DNA of 64,000 bases from Simmondsia chinensis. Its lineage: Eukaryota; Streptophyta; Magnoliopsida; Caryophyllales; Simmondsiaceae. Below are positions 45,065 through 56,499 of the stretch, one piece after another. How positions within the stretch are numbered: the first letter of the stretch is position 1; every line of letters starts with the position of its first letter. The DNA lies in the NCBI GenBank assembly GCA_018398585.1, contig JAGTTD010000003.1, forward strand, positions 5,836,637 through 5,900,636, read 5' to 3'. The notes under the pieces are model-generated. The model had not been told where the DNA came from. It saw only the letters and a program-made list of their open reading frames with translations, and made no database searches. Both the position numbers and the translations under genes were made by a program.

Positions 45065-46440
45065 TTTGATATTCAAGAGGCACACAAGTTTGAAATAAAA
45101 GAGCACGCATCATATTACCAACAATTTTATGCATTTGTTCAGTCTTCCCATTTTGTTGGAGGTATGAGGGCATAAGATTTTGCTAAGAATACATCGAGCC
45201 CAAAATATATTGTTAAAGTCCCGATTAATATATTCTATGCCATTATCACATTGAAATTGCTTCACCTCAATTCCAAACTGATTAATTATGAGATTACAGA
45301 ATTAAACAAATAAATCAGACACCTCAGATTTGGCACGCACAAGGTAAATCCACAAAAAATGAGAATAGTTATCCAAAAATAGCAAATAATACTTGAAACC
45401 ACTAAAACTTAAAACATGTGATGTCCATACATTAGAATGAATAAGATCAAAAGAACAGGACATGCAGGAGACAGACTTCTGAAAAAAGTAAACGATTGTG
45501 CTTGCCTAACTAACAAGCATGAGGCAAACTTGACTTAGGTGAAATACTAGAACAAGAAATAAATTTCTGTTTGACTAAGGAGGACAAAACTCGTTCTCCA
45601 GGATGACCTAAACGACGATGCCACAGCAAGAAGGAGGCACGAAATGCGATGAGCAATATGGAGTAGATGGTACGGTGAAGAGGGGCCCCAGGCTAACACA
45701 TCTGATGATGGTTGACTTCGTTTAGGTTCTTTGACAAAAAAAACCACACAAGTCAAATTCAAGAAGACAATTATTATCAAGATAAAACTGACAAAAAGAA
45801 AGTAAATTTTTTGAAAGGCCGGGAACAAATAAAACAATATTTAAAATAAAGCGACCCATAGGTGTAGAAATAGAACATGATCCAACCTCTTATATAAAAA
45901 GAGATGCACCATTGCCCACTACAATTTTGTCAAGTCCATGATAAGGGAACAAAGATGTAAGGATACTTGGATTGTTGGTTATATGGGAGGAAGCCCCACT
46001 ATCCATGACCCACGAAGAGTCAGTAATAGGGGTGGAAACTAAGATGCATCAAAACTTGGTTAAAAATCATAACCAATGGTAAAAGCATTATTAGTAGGAT
46101 GAATTATGGATACGAAGGCACATTACCACCTGCCAAATTGAGGTGGACGATATAGCCTAGGAAAGGGAGGCATTGACCACGTCTCCCCTCAGTAATTCAA
46201 GCCCCACATGTTTTGATTCCACCAGTTATAGTATCCACGACTGTTTCGACCACAGCCATGACCACCACTACCACGACCATTACCCTGACCATTTTCATGC
46301 GAAGAAGTCAACCGGTATTGTTGGACCAGTAAAGCAACCGTCTGTTCAATTGGGGCCGATAGAGCTGACTGTAAATTTTGTCCACTAGATGCATTTATGT
46401 CCTGTGCAACACCACTTCCTCCACCACCTCTCTACCAACC
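45065..46440 (-). pseudogene. Inverted copia segment: gag tail, protease, integrase
   Basis: On the minus strand the order is a Gly/Arg-rich gag tail (46190-46320), protease area (45900-46010, text matching the GVGHG-like and SSVVDSG-type region of 34773-35357), then integrase to 45065 (SQQNGKTEQMHKIVGNMMRA-like text). It matches 34230-35480 of the nested copia at DNA level and is riddled with stops. Orientation is opposite to the flanking LTRs and the downstream pol. Confidence 0.75.
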
Positions 46441-46672
46441 ATTGGTGTTCCACCAACATCTCCTACATCGGCCAACATCGATGGCAGGTCTCTTATTTAC
46501 CTACTCCATTCAATGTCTCAAATATATGAAATCAGATCTCCTCGATTCTAGATCTCAAAGATCCATCCCCTTATCTTGTATAGCCATTTCTTTCTCTCAA
46601 CTTGCCATGGATACAGTATTGATGGTCATAAATGAATGTGGATTAAGATGAATTGTACAAAACAGAGCCTAG

Positions 46673-46809
46673 TGTTAGAGTATATATTTATATAATTGTG
46701 TATATAGGCCCATTAGGCCTTAGGCTTTTTAATATGTTTATAATGTCTTGTATTCCTCTATTATAAATACACAAAAGGGCACCAATGTTGTGCTTTTGAT
46801 TATTTTACA
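46673..46809 (+). repeat. LTR copy 2 of rearranged copia
   Basis: TGTTAGAGTATATATTTATA...GATTATTTTACA, 137 bp, directly followed by the intact primer site TGGTATCAGAGC (46810-46821). Confidence 0.9.
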
Positions 46810-46899
46810 TGGTATCAGAGCTAAATTAGCCATCTCATACCCCCTTTTTTAATAAGGTCTTGTTCAGTCTTGTGCATTTAGGCCCATTGGTTTCTTGTT

Positions 46900-49563
46900 C
46901 CAATTCCATTTCGGAGACTAGTCTTTGTCATGCTTGACAATTAGGCAAGCATAGTTGTTTACCTCTTTAGAAGTCAGTATCAAGTACTTCTAAGCGCTTT
47001 GATATCATCCATTCAAATGTATGGACATCTCCTGTTTTGAGCTTTAACGGCTACAAGGATTATTTGCTTCTTTTGAATGATTATTCTCATTATGTGTGGA
47101 TTTACCATATGCGCGCAAAATCTGAGGTGTTTGATTTGTTTGCTCAATTTTGCAATCTTAAACTAAATCAGTTTGGGATAGAGATTAAACAATTTCAATT
47201 TGATAATGGGACTGAGAATATTAATCGTTACTTTAATGCACTCTTTTGTGCAAGAGACATTCTTAGTAGAGTTTCATGTCCTCGTACGTCTCAACAAAAT
47301 TGAAAATCCAAACACATACATAAGACTATTGGTAACATGATGCGTGCTCTCTTATTTCAGGCTTGTATACCCTTAGAGTTATAGGTTGAGGCGGTTCTTG
47401 TTGCCGCTCACACCATTAACATTTTTCCTTCTACTGCCATTAATAAAAAGATTTGATTTCAAAGATTACACAAAAAGAAGGCTAGTTTTGATCACTTACA
47501 TGTTATTGGATATGCCCCAATTTGGGTGCCATGGCTCCACATAAATTAACCCCCTGTTCATCGTTATGTGTATTTTTAGGCTACCCATCAAGTCATAAGG
47601 GGTACAAATATCTAGACATGGTCGCTAATGAAATTATCATATCTAGGCATGTTATTTTTGATAAATCAGATTATCCATTCGCAAGGCTTGACACAGTTTC
47701 TCAGAATAATATGAAGCAATTGCATGAAATGTTTCAACATCCTTTAGATAAGAGTCATTTTCCCAGACTCTGATTCTTGCATCCATCACCGTTCCTCTCA
47801 CTGCCGGTCTTGGTTCTGACGCCTTCTCATTTGATCAACCGAGGGGCCAAGGGCTCACCTATCTTTGCTTGATCACCACATGGCATGCCATCCCAAATGC
47901 TCACTAGCTCCACTAACTCACCCATGTAGGCATCTGCCAACTCGTAGAACCCACAACCACCTCCAGGTCACATGTCCACGTCTTATCATTTTATGGTGAC
48001 TCGATTAAAAGCTGGTATTGTCAAGCCTTTGCTTAAGCCTTCTATGATTGCTCATTCTACTTTACCAGATGTTCCATATTCTTATAAGAAGGCTCTTAAT
48101 GATGATCACTGGAGGGGTGCCATGGTCGATGAGTAGAATGCACTTTTAGGGAATAACACATGGACACTTGTTCCTTGACCAGATAATGCCAATGTTATTG
48201 GCTTCAAGAGGGTTTTTTTGTGTAAAGTAGTCCCCTACGAGTGCAGTTTAGTGCTATAAGGCCAGATTAGTAGCATAAGCCTTTACTCAGAGGTATAGTA
48301 TTGATTATGATGATACCTTTAGTCTTGTTATCAAACCTGCTACTCTTTGCACTGTCTTAGACATTGCTACTTTGCGTCATTGGCCTATTCATCAACTTGA
48401 TGTCAAGAATGTTTTTCTTAATGGTCACTTAACTGAGGAAGTTTACATGAAGCAACCACCGGGGTCTGTGAATTCCAACTTTCCTAATCATGTGTTTAAG
48501 CTCAATAAATCGTTATATGGACTCAAGTAAGCTCCACGAGCATGGTATAATCAGTTTGCCTCCTTTTTATCCGACCTTAATTTTATCAGTTGCAAGTCAG
48601 ACAATTCATTATTTATATTGAGTAAAGGCATTAATATGGCTATTTATTGGTATATGTGGATGATATTGTTCTTACTACCTCACGTTCTACTTTACTTCAT
48701 GCCTTGTTGGCTGACTTACAGCATGAATTTGACATGAGGGACTTGGGCCATCTTAATTATTCCCTTAGAATCTCTGTTATTTATTCCTCTCGTAGTCTGT
48801 TTCTTTCATGAGTCAAATATGGTCACGATCTTCTTGATAAAAACAATATGTTGGAATGCAAGCCTATGACGACCCCTACAAATTCTATGTCCAAGCTCTT
48901 TAGTGACAATGGTGAACTCTTATGTGATCCCTCTTTATATCACAGTGTTGTTGGTGCCTTAAGTATCTTACTTTTATGCGCCTTGACATCTCTTTTGCTA
49001 TTCAACAAGTATGTTTGTTTATGCATGCACCATGCCATTCTCATTGGGTTGCTATGAAACGTATTCTTTATTATATCAGAGGTAATTTAGATCCCAGTCT
49101 CACCATTTATCCTTCATGCACTAATTTGCTTATAGCCTATTCAAATGCAAACTAGGCCTGTTGTCCTGATACTCGCTGCTCTACATTCTGGGCTTGTGTT
49201 TTTGTTGGTGGTAACATTGCCTCATGGTCCTCCAAATGACAGCCCACTTTCTCTTGTTCCAATGTAGAAGCTAAGTATCATGGTGTTACCAATGCTGTTT
49301 CCGAGTATTATTGGTTTGGTCACATCTCGGTGAATTAGACATTTTTCTACCAAAAGTTACTTTGGTATACTGTGATAATATTTTTTCCACTTACTCATCT
49401 ATTGATCCGGTTCAACATGTTTGCACTAAGCATATGGAGATCAATATTCACTTTGTTTGTGAGCATGCTGATATGGGCCTTGTTCGTGTGCTTCATATTC
49501 CTTCTTCTCAACAAATTGTTGATATTGTTATCAAGAGTCTTCCTAGCCATGTGTTTCTTTAGT
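46900..49563 (+). pseudogene. copia integrase, RT and RNase H, heavily mutated
   Basis: Integrase: 47037-47303 (MSFNGYKDYLLLLNDYSHYV with the first Asp lost to Asn; QFQFDNGTENINRYF; VSCPRTSQQN then a stop) and 47522-47773 (SSLCVFLGYPSSHKGYKYLD). RT: about 47990-48800 with MVTRLKAGIVKPLLKPSM, WPIHQLDVKN-like text, YVDDIVLTTSRSTLL and FDMRDLGHLNYSL. RNase H ends with KHMEINIHFVCEHADMGLVR and IVDIVIKSLPS near 49420-49560. It is clearly older than the related element at 31882-36667. Confidence 0.88.
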
Positions 49564-49604
49564 TCAAGCACAATCTTCACATATGGTGTCCTCCTGCTTT
49601 CATT

Positions 49605-49732
49605 TATAGATTATATAATTGTATATATAGGCCCATTGGCTCTGGGCTTTTTATTGTGTTCGTAATGTCATATACTCCTCTATAAATATATAAGAGGGCA
49701 CCAATGTTTTGTGTGCTTTTCATTATTTTACA
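49605..49732 (+). repeat. LTR copy 3 (3' LTR) of rearranged copia, 5'-truncated
   Basis: Matches copies 1 and 2 from TTATATAATTGT onward and ends TTATTTTACA. The first ten or so bases and the polypurine tract are missing. Confidence 0.82.
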
Positions 49733-49737
49733 CCTAG

Positions 49738-50071
49738 TATGGTTACCATATGAATTAAATTCCTATGTGAAGCTATATTTCCCAGGAATCTAATTCTTGT
49801 GTCAACTTCCAAGAAGTAAGTATATAATGTTTAGTTACGGGGATGGGAAGGGAAGGCTAGTTAAAAACAAAGGAATTAGATTTTACCTAAGATAATTTAC
49901 TTCCTGCATCTTGAAGGAATTAAAAATTACTAAGCAATTTATACTTGCCGCATTCTATCAACATGCTACCAACCAAACAAGAGTGAAAATTCGCACTTCT
50001 CATGAATGTTTACTTGCCGCATTTACTTCCTATATAACGAACAAGGACTAGATCTTCAACTCAAGTTTTTA
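49738..50071. other. Spacer, nothing recognised
   Basis: No gene or repeat structure beyond short similarity among TTACTTGCCGCATT words (about 49945 and 50012). Confidence 0.4.
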
Positions 50072-50645
50072 GGGTGTATTTGGCTCAACTTATTTTAGCT
50101 TATGGTTTTCTAACTTATCTGTTTCAATAAGATCTGTCGATTTAAGATATGTGTCTTTTTACAGTGAAATGTTTGGTTATACAATGAAGAAAGATCCTTT
50201 TTACAAAACAAAGTGTTTGGATACAAGTTTAAAAAAGAAACTTATCTATTATAATCACAAAAATAACTGAATAATGTAAATCAATTAATCAAAGTAGGTG
50301 AAGAGAATTATAATAATAGCTAGTCATTGTAGTTAAGAGTGGTATATATAGTGACCCATGAGCGTAAAAAGGGTGGTGGTAAGTGGCAGTGGTGATAACA
50401 AGTAAAAAGTAGGACATAGTAGTGAAGATTTAATATTAAATAGTCTTTTTAAAAAACCTTTCCGAAATAAGTTATGAAAAAGATCCAATTTTGCATTTTT
50501 TTTTTTTGCTCAGTTATAAAATAGTTTTTTCATCTTTCTATTTATACTGTGAAAAACATGTAAAAAAATATTTTTTTCTCCCAACCAAACACAAGCGTTA
50601 TAGTCAGCTTTAAGTTGTTAAAACCTGAACCAAATGCAGCCGTAG
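50072..50645. mobile_element. MITE-like element
   Basis: The left tip GGGTGTATTTGGCTCAACTT and the right tip, on the minus strand GGCTGCATTTGGTTCAGGTT, are inverted copies. Inner sequence shows further inverted similarity. 574 bp, non-coding. No confident target duplication. Confidence 0.5.
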
Positions 50646-51714
50646 TTGATTTTAACTTCTTTGGCCAAGGAGGCTTAAATAATAGTGAAATGTATTTCAA
50701 TATTTAAAATAATAATTTAATTAAAAATTACCTAAACTTTAGGTGTAGTCATCTGAACTTTTCAAATTTTATCAATATCACGCCTATTGCTAGCAATGTG
50801 GCATTTAAAGAAACACTTTAGAAAAATTAGAATTTACTTTTAAAATTTTTAAATACTTAAAATAATATTTTAAATATTTAAAATTTTTTCAAATTTTAAA
50901 AAATACTTTAAAATATAAGAATTGAATTGACATAGTGGATATATTACAGGGACTTTTGGTGTAAATAACCATTAAAATTAACTATATATGATATTTCCTT
51001 TGAACTTAAACATATACGAAAGGGGAGGAATACATGACTTTTTTCAGAAAATGACTCCTGTTTTGAAAAAAAAAAAAAAAAGAAGAAAAACATTATTTAC
51101 AGAGTTGCAAGTGTTATGGACAGAATACATTTGTAGTTTAATTTAAGGAGATTTGCCCTACCAATATTAACTTTTAACGAAAATAATATCAGCCATAAAA
51201 AAAATTTAATTTTGTTAGATTGTGTTAAAAAAAAATGTTTTAAGAAAAAGAGGAGAAAGGTACAAAAAAAAAAATAAAAAAATTTGTAATGTTAATAATA
51301 TCTTTATTAAGGTTCTCATGTTTTTCGAAAATTAGCAAAAAAGGTAACAATACAAAAGACGGCATTCTAGTAAAAGGGATCCATAAATGAAATCGTTTTT
51401 TTTTTTTCCTTTAACCACCAAGCAAAACACCTATAATGCTACCTCCTGATAAAACGACCTATTATTATCACGACCATACAACGCAAAGCAACCCATACAA
51501 CTATTATACTACAGAAGCAAACAATAACCCCACCTCCTCATAAAGTCAAAAAAGCACAACCCAAGCAACACAGTCTAAAATGCTACCTAGAAGCTATATG
51601 TACAAAATTCTCGCATCATATTTACGATGGAACGCAAGTGGAGTTTAAGCAGAGACCAAGTGTCCAAAAATAGTACATGATAATAATAGTGTACAGTATA
51701 CAATTATGGGTGGC
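50646..51714. other. Spacer with two decayed TIR arms and A-rich tracts
   Basis: 50720-50830 resembles an arm of the 6283-6985 family, and 50930-50985 the tip of the 7391-8497 family. Poly(A) tracts occur at about 51066-51082 and 51265-51285. No gene. Confidence 0.4.
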
Positions 51715-53114
51715 AATCGGATCGTTTGGGTCGGGTTCAGGTGAACCCATTCGGGTTTGGATCATTTTGGGTTTATAATAAACTCGGGTTGGGTCGGGCT
51801 CGAGTAGACCCATTCAGATTCGAGTCACTTTCGGGTTTTACCTATACTCGGGTCGAGCTAGGCCTGGGTCAAGTTATTTTGGGTTGGGGTCATTTTAATT
51901 TTAAGTAGTGATGGGCTCGGGTTAATCTTGGGTCAGGTTGTACAGATTTTAAGTCTTCATAATCCTACTATTAGTGCCTTGGTGGTATGAACCAGCTACA
52001 AAAGTTTAAATTATACCAAATAATTTATACTTTTACCAATATATTTGTTATATTATCAATATAGGTGCTCAATAATATATTATGAAGTTCAATTGTACTT
52101 CTGACAACTAATAATTCTCATTAAATTTAAAGATCATGGGTAAATTTAGCTTTAGGTCGGGTTGGGTTCGGGTTCAGGTTAGTCTGGGTTGTGTTGGTTC
52201 AGGTCAGTAGTTACTACCATGCTCTTTCTCTACTTTTCTTCTCTCTCTCCTCCCTATTCTTCATCATTTTTCTAGGTATGTCTGTTTCTATTCCCTCTAT
52301 TATCTCTCTTTCTTTAACTCTATGTATGAAATTTGAGTTGTCGTGTGAGATATTTGCGTGCATCCTACGGGAAAGTTGTATGAAATAAAAGATCAATTTA
52401 TTAGCCTAGTAGATTACTTCAGTTAATGCAACTGTTTTAAGATGAAACTCCACTTAAACCTATATATGAACTTCGTATATTCCAACTCTGTAAATTGGGC
52501 CTAAAAAAGGCTTAGTAAAATTTAACTATAAACTCACTTGGCCTCAGTTTCTATATGTCAATCTCATCATGTTCTGTCAAAGGAATCAAATATATCAAAA
52601 GATTAAGTCAATAGATGAAGGTATTACATTAATAAGTTTATAGTAACATTGCCCCATCATGCGAACGCTCATTGGGTTTGATGTGTAAATAATGCATGAA
52701 TTCACCTGATATATATCTTGTGTTTCAGTTATACTAATATTAAGAGCAAGGTTTGTTAGAATTTGTGATTTGATATCATATCAATGAATCGATCATCTTA
52801 AGAGTTTAACTGATAGGATCCTTTTTCCAATTTATTATTTAGGCACCTTTTTTTCTTTTTGGAGAGATATAAGAAAATGATCATCAAAAGAAACTAATGT
52901 GTTCTTCAAATAATAAAGAGTTTTCAAAAGGAAAAAAAAAAAAAAAAAAAAACCAAAAGGGCGAGGGGCTGAAAAGGTTGCAAACTAGAAGTGCAACCTG
53001 GTCAAAGTTAGGATTAATAATGGCCCGCTTGCATATGGCTTGTTTGTAAGATAAAAGGGTTGATCTCATGATAGACTAAACCTAAAATTTTAAGAACAAA
53101 GGAGCAAAAGCTTT

Positions 53115-53545
53115 TAGAAAGAACTTCTAATTAATATATAGTATAGATACAGATATAAATAGAAGTCAATTCCTTTAAATTCTAATTAATATATACAAAT
53201 ATAAATAGAAGTCAATTATTTTAAATTCTAATTAATATATACAGATACAAATAGAACACCGAAATTAGGCGTGCTTGGACGAGTGTAGTACCAGGACGCG
53301 TGACCTCCTAGGAAGTCCTCGTATTACCAACCCTATAAGGTTGGGGGTCTTCGGAAACATCCTCTTAGTAGGGTTACACCTTGAAGGGATAAGGCTGCGT
53401 ACATCCATCCCTCCTAGACCTCACTTGTGTGGGAGCTCTTAAGGTACTGAATATATTATTTGTAGATATAAATAGGTGTCAATTCTTTTAAATTCTATTT
53501 AATATATACAGAAAATAATAAAAGTCAATTCTTTTAAGTCTTCCT
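53115..53545. repeat. AT-rich tandem array, about 55-60 bp unit, interrupted by a SINE
   Basis: TTCTAATTAATATATA followed by AGATA(T/C)AAATAGAAGTCAAT recurs at about 53127, 53178 and 53226, and resumes at about 53462 and 53500 after the SINE. Confidence 0.75.
53256..53456 (+). mobile_element. 5S rRNA-headed SINE with Au-like tail, copy 1
   Basis: 53258-53334 reads CCGAAATTAGGCGTGCTTGG, ACGAGTGTAGTACCAGGACG and CGTGACCTCCTAGGAAGTCC TCGT. It aligns to positions of about 45-118 of plant 5S rRNA and includes the A-box and C-box promoter parts. A short stem (CCAACCCTATAAGGTTGG) follows. Then comes CGGAAACATCCTCTTAG and GGATAAGGCTGCGTACATCC with CTTGTGTGGGAGCTCTTAAG, the hallmark body and tail of Au-type plant SINEs. 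It is not a functional 5S gene: the 5' 45 bases are absent. Confidence 0.78.
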
Positions 53546-54698
53546 TCCATCCCAACTGGAAATCACTGAAATGGAAGTCAATGCAACTCTTCGTTCCATT
53601 CCAATCAATTTTTAGATTGTTTGGCTCTTCTTGTCTTTATACATTCACTTAAAAAGTTAGTGCCAGAAATTTATTGTTTAGTAATAGACAACTTTTCAAT
53701 TTTGTTGAAAAATATTTTAAATTCTTTAAAATTTTTCCAAGTAAACAAAGACCATTGTTCAAAAATTCAACCTTTGAAGTGGAGATGATAGGAAATGGCA
53801 GAGATGGTAAATTCAACTGATCCGAAAATTCAGCTTGAAAACATGTAAATTAATCCGACCTAAATCAAAAATTTATCTTTAGTAATTGAACCCGAAGTGA
53901 AAATGGCCCTACCTAAAACTAACCCAATTTGTTCTTTTTCTTAACTGATAATCAATTTGACCCGCCCCGACTCACTATTGACCCGAACCAACCCGTCCCA
54001 AAATGACCCATACTCTAACCCTACCTAACTTGAAGAGCAAATTAACCTAATTTCTTTAAATATAATTGTAATTATTTCTTATCAGGAGTACAATTAAATT
54101 TCATAAGAGATTATTAAACAATTACATTCATAATATAATGATAAAATATGAATTATTTGAAATATAATTTCAGCTTTTCTAAAGAGTTCATGCCATGAAG
54201 GCATTAAATATTAGAATTATGATGACCTGACCCAGGAGTGACCTGAACCCAGGACAACCCAAAATTAAAGTGGCCATACTCAGAATAACTTGATCCTGAC
54301 CCAACCTAACCCGAGTATACGTAAAACCAAAAAGTGACCCAAGCCTGATTGGGTTGAGTCCGACCCGATCCAACCCAAGTTTATTATAAACCCAAAATGA
54401 CCTGCAGATGGACGGGAATTCATAGTTAGTAAAATACAATATGAAATTCAATAGAATTTAATACGTTCGCATATACACAAGGTTGTCAAAATCGGGATTC
54501 TATGTAGAATCGGAAACGTAGAATCGAATCAAGAATCGTAAGATTCTACTTCATGTGTATATAAATTATTTATGGTGACAAAATTAGTATAACAATTCTC
54601 AAATATATGATAAAAGTGTCAAAAAATCTAAAACACATTAGTTTTACAATACATTGAAAATTCAAAGGTAGGAAAAATGTAACATCATTCTAACATAA

Positions 54699-55415
54699 TG
54701 TTAGAACAAATTATTGAAATACTTGCAACCGGGTAACCTAGGAATCTTAGGTGTTGAGGCCGTGTAATCACTTTCCTTAAGGTTTATTTCGGAATATGAA
54801 ATATCCTCGAGGATACAACAACAACCAAAAATGAAGTGAGAATGTGTAAAGGGAGAGAATGATCGAGATATATAAAAATTGGTGTTTTTGTTCAAGAACA
54901 CAATACAAGAACACTTCAATGCAGAAGATCCTTTAATCTTATATTTCCCTTGTGTTTTTCATCCAATAATTAAACCATCAAAGTGTGGAGCATATATATA
55001 TATATATTCTTGAGAAAGGACATCCCAAAATGAAGAGCCACAAGAGATACAATGAATCTGGAAAAAACCGCGCAGACAAACCGTCAAAACAGACCTATGC
55101 GTCGACACATAGAGTTATTGTAGATCTGTGTGTCGACACACACTTCCTATGTGTCGACACATAGACTTCCTCCGTGCGCTTCTGTAAAGGGTTGTGTCTC
55201 GACACACAGGCCATGTATGTCGACACACAGCTGTTTTCCCATCGTTCTGTTGGATTCTGTGCCGACACACATGGCCCATGTGCCGACACACACCCCTAAC
55301 AAGCTCTATACATTCAAAACAAATATCGGAACAATCTCAAATACATCTTATACATACATAAACAATTTAACATATATACGTATTATTCAATACATATTTT
55401 GAAAATACACCAACA
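54699..55415 (-). repeat. 3' LTR with TGTGTCGACACA palindromes
   Basis: Partner of 59937-60654. Between 55094 and 55290 there are eight variants of the TGTGTCGACACA palindrome. The polypurine tract GGTGGGGGAT (minus strand) abuts at 55416-55425. Confidence 0.93.
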
Positions 55416-55957
55416 ATCCCCCACCATTTTCAAAATTCAACCAATCTCAAAATGGCATCTCGATTAAAAGAGGCCTTATTGTGCATCAACGAGGGTGTCT
55501 CACGATTGAACCCCCAGCTAGTGAAAAGACCATACAATTAATTGGATAAAAAATGGTAGACCAAGCTTTGAACCATACAACCCATTTGACTAACCGACTA
55601 TCTAATCACGCACAAGGCGTACTCTCCATACACACCCTACAACTCCCAGATCGAAACATTTGTGTCCTTGTGTCCTGTACCCTTCGTGAGTGTTTCAGAG
55701 CCAAACCCTTAGTCAAAAATCACCCCTTTGAAGTGGCCAAACTTCAACACACACTAAGGTGGACCTCATTGATCATGTCCATGCGATGCGACATTCAATA
55801 AGTTATAAAACCAGGTCCATTAAGAGCTTTTGCTCATCCTTTTAGAATCTCTGACATAGATATCAAGCACTTCACACTTAGGATGGAAAAATTCTTATTT
55901 AGTGCTTGCAGTCACACAGATACCTAGCGTCATACTAGGCGTCGAGTTGAGGGCCTA

Positions 55958-56474
55958 TCATGGGCGACTAAATATGATAGGTTTTAATCCCATCCCTTCA
56001 CTTGTTCTCAGAACCAAGTCTCTAGCCAGTCCTTTAGTGAACGGATCTGCTAGATTCTGACTGGTCCTCATGAAGTCCACAGTGATAACACCTTCCCGAA
56101 TAAGGTGTCTCACCATACTATGTCTGACACCAATGTGTCTGGACTTCCCATTATACACCTCACTGTACGCTCTAGAAAGCATTGCCTGACTATCACAGTG
56201 GATAGAAATCGGTGAGATCGGCTTCAGCCACAAAGGTATCTCATACAAGAGATCCTTTAACCACTCGGCTTCAAGCGAGAGCTATAAACTCAGCCGCCAT
56301 TATAGAATTAGATATGCAAGTTTGTTTCTTGGAACCCCAAGAAATAGCAATCCCACGAAACAGAAATACCCATCCACTCGTGGATGCATGATTCTCCACA
56401 TCGGAGATCCAACTTACATCAGTGTATCCCTCCAAAATAGGAGGATACCCAACATAAGTGAGACCATAGTTCAT
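55958..56474 (-). pseudogene. copia RNase H domain
   Basis: 56271-56474 carries GYTDVSWISDVENHASTSGW and FLFRGIAISWGSKKQTCIS. 55958-56248 carries SPISIHCDSQAMLSRAYSEV, SRHIGVRHSMVRHLIREG and LADPFTKGLARD. A frame change near 56255 splits them. The catalytic D-E-D set is partly visible (TD, AEF, CDS). Confidence 0.88.
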
Positions 56475-56499
56475 AGTCTTCTTCAGGTACTTCAGTACC

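Larger units (their letters stand above)
44816..49732 (+). mobile_element. Rearranged Ale/Retrofit-type copia with three LTR copies
   Basis: LTR copies at 44816-44956, 46673-46809 and about 49605-49732. CCTAG precedes the first two (44811-44815 and 46668-46672) and follows the third (49733-49737), so it is the original target duplication. The flank plus 5' LTR was duplicated, and an inverted gag-integrase segment lies between the first two LTRs. The coding part after LTR 2 is plus-strand copia. Confidence 0.85.
51715..54420. repeat. 2.7-kb fold-back: long inverted repeat of GGGTCGGGTT-rich sequence
   Basis: Arms at 51715-52205 and 53940-54420 pair over most of about 480 bp. Shared text includes CATTTTGGGTTTATAATAAA, ACTCGGGTTGGGTCGGG-like runs and TTTTAC(C/G)TATACTCGGGT. 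Between the arms lie a short C/T-rich block, an A tract (52931-52952), the tandem array and the 5S-headed SINE. It may be a foldback or Mutator-like element. Flank duplications are unclear. Confidence 0.7.

Noticed and set aside
51715..52205. Interstitial telomeric repeat because of many GGGTT words
   Set aside because: The units are GGGTCGGGTT-like, not TTTAGGG, and form an inverted pair.
53256..53334. Functional 5S rRNA gene
   Set aside because: The first 45 or so bases are missing and there are about a dozen substitutions; the SINE body follows directly.
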